A stretch of DNA of 6,403 bases from Deltaproteobacteria bacterium (GTDB lineage: Bacteria; Desulfobacterota_B; Binatia; Binatales; Binataceae). This document shows, piece after piece, positions 5,798 through 6,403 of this stretch (positions are counted from its first letter, which is position 1; each line of letters opens with the position of its first letter). Location of the stretch: contig JAKAVX010000164.1 of assembly GCA_021827465.1 (NCBI GenBank), forward strand, positions 1-6,403. Direction: 5' to 3'. Under the pieces are notes generated by a model. The model had not been told where the DNA came from. It saw only the letters and a list, made by a program, of their open reading frames with translations, and did not search any database. A program made the position numbers and the translations under genes.

Positions 5798-6039
5798 CGT
5801 ACCGTCTCCCTGGTCACGCGAACCCTTGATTCCCAGCCGCCGAGCCTTCGCATCTCCGCGCCCAGCGCCGCGCGCGTAACCATAATTCGGTAAAGCAATC
5901 CCTATTCCATCGCCGATATGCGGAAAGCCCCGCGCAAAAGCCATCCTTGTGGCTCCAACGGAGGCACGTCCGGGCGGCGTGCGAAGCGTTCTGTTCTCAG
6001 GGAAAAAACGCGAGGCAGACTTCAGGACGTTCGGCCCTG
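5798..6039. other. Gap between the membrane-protein gene and the CBS-ACT gene
   Basis: About 240 bases separate two minus-strand genes. A run of six T (minus strand, plus-strand A run at about 6003-6008) lies about 30 bases after the upstream stop, but I could not fold a convincing stem before it, so a terminator is not called. No strong promoter for the CBS-ACT gene was found. Confidence 0.4.
5806..5811 (-). promoter_or_regulatory. Ribosome binding site deciding the CBS-ACT start
   Basis: The minus strand reads AGGGAG here, 8 bases before the ATG at 5797. It selects this start over the in-frame start at 5944, which begins far upstream of the first CBS domain. Confidence 0.65.
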
Positions 6040-6403
6040 CTAGGGGAAGAACACGCGCGGGGAGAAGCCCTTCACGGGCGCGGGAAATTCAGCGGCGGCG
6101 GGCGAGCCGGCCAGCGCGAAGAGCGCTGCCACATTGTCGCGGTAAATCAGCTTCCAGCCGGGATTCCGCGCCGTGGCGGCGAAGCCGCCGGAACCCGGCG
6201 GCACCAGCACGAACTGCTGTGGATACTCGCCCAGCACACGCTCGGCGCCAGGCCAGTCAAAATAGAATGCAACGTAATCCTTTAGAATCTTGTCGGTATA
6301 GAGAGTTTCCGCGCGCTCGTCGATAAAAATCCGGCTTTGCGGCCCCAGATGCCACATCACGTAGCTCGCCCATGAGAACTCGCTCAGGATATTGCCCTGC
6401 AGT
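6040..6403 (-). CDS. C-terminal end of a probable membrane glycosyltransferase-like protein (5' end outside window)
   Basis: An open frame enters from the right edge and ends at TAG (6040-6042), giving 121 residues of a longer protein. The visible part begins LQGNILSEFSWASYVMWHLG, followed by PQSRIFIDERAETLY. This N-x-x-x-x-[FW]-x-x-Y-[LV]-x-W-x-L-x-P-x-x-x-[VI]-[FY]-I-D-x-R pattern is typical of the soluble region after the membrane helices of dolichyl-phosphate-mannose mannosyltransferase-like (GT39/GT83) proteins and their uncharacterised relatives. Then come a YFDW segment, PQQFVLVPPGSG and a C-terminal stretch of the form W-x-L-I-Y-R-D-N-V-A-A-L-F, common at the end of this group (strand with -Y-x-D-x-x-A-x-[LV]-[FL]). 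The catalytic and membrane parts are not in the window, so a sugar transfer role is inferred. An internal GTG at 6360 is not the start because the conserved motif begins before it. Confidence 0.75.
   Translation of the reverse strand, partial: LQGNILSEFSWASYVMWHLGPQSRIFIDERAETLYTDKILKDYVAFYFDWPGAERVLGEYPQQFVLVPPGSGGFAATARNPGWKLIYRDNVAALFALAGSPAAAEFPAPVKGFSPRVFFP

Noticed and set aside
4691..5893. 400-codon plus-strand frame across the hibernation-factor and CBS-ACT genes
   Set aside because: It is a shadow frame: Arg-rich, spanning two well-supported genes on opposite strands, without recognisable domains.
5798..5944. 49-residue N-terminal extension of the CBS-ACT protein
   Set aside because: The CBS domain starts at the Met at 5797, which has an AGGGAG site at 8 bases; the extension is Gly/Arg-rich and unlike family N-termini.
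6001..6039. T run on the minus strand after the membrane-protein gene, considered as an intrinsic terminator
   Set aside because: No stable stem directly precedes the T run; only a 5-bp CAGGG/CCCTG pairing across a large loop was found.

Overview
The window is high-GC bacterial chromosomal DNA. It most likely comes from an uncultivated or poorly studied lineage; Binatota, Rokubacteria, NC10 or deltaproteobacteria-like groups would fit. This placement is inference from gene content and no marker gene here settles it. Supporting points are an archaeal-type bifunctional fructose-1,6-bisphosphate aldolase/phosphatase inside otherwise bacterial DNA, a compact cobalamin-dependent ribonucleotide reductase, and Shine-Dalgarno sites ahead of most genes.

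Layout. At 1-241 (minus) is the N-terminal part of a small uncharacterised protein in noticeably AT-richer DNA. A gap of about 380 bases follows, holding a 16-bp operator-like dyad (408-423). Next is the aldolase/phosphatase gene (621-1760, plus), closed by a strong intrinsic terminator (1785-1821). The class II ribonucleotide reductase (1820-3571, minus) converges on it. A divergent intergenic region of about 470 bases (3572-4043) carries a good sigma-54-type promoter at 3955-3970. That promoter would drive a two-gene unit: a tandem-CBS protein (4044-4529) and a ribosome hibernation factor with a C-terminal cold-shock domain (4578-5123). A second CBS protein, with an ACT-like tail (5192-5797, minus), converges on that unit. 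The right edge (6040-6403, minus) is the C-terminal end of a probable polytopic membrane glycosyltransferase-like protein.

How the genes may work together. The aldolase/phosphatase drives unidirectional gluconeogenesis and the reductase supplies deoxynucleotides using adenosylcobalamin; they are metabolic neighbours only in position. The more suggestive group is 3955-5797: two CBS proteins, a domain family known to bind adenine nucleotides, around a ribosome-silencing protein whose usual dimerisation domain is replaced by a cold-shock RNA-binding domain, under a putative sigma-54 promoter. This could couple energy or nitrogen status to ribosome hibernation. The domains are seen in the sequence; the link between them is inference.
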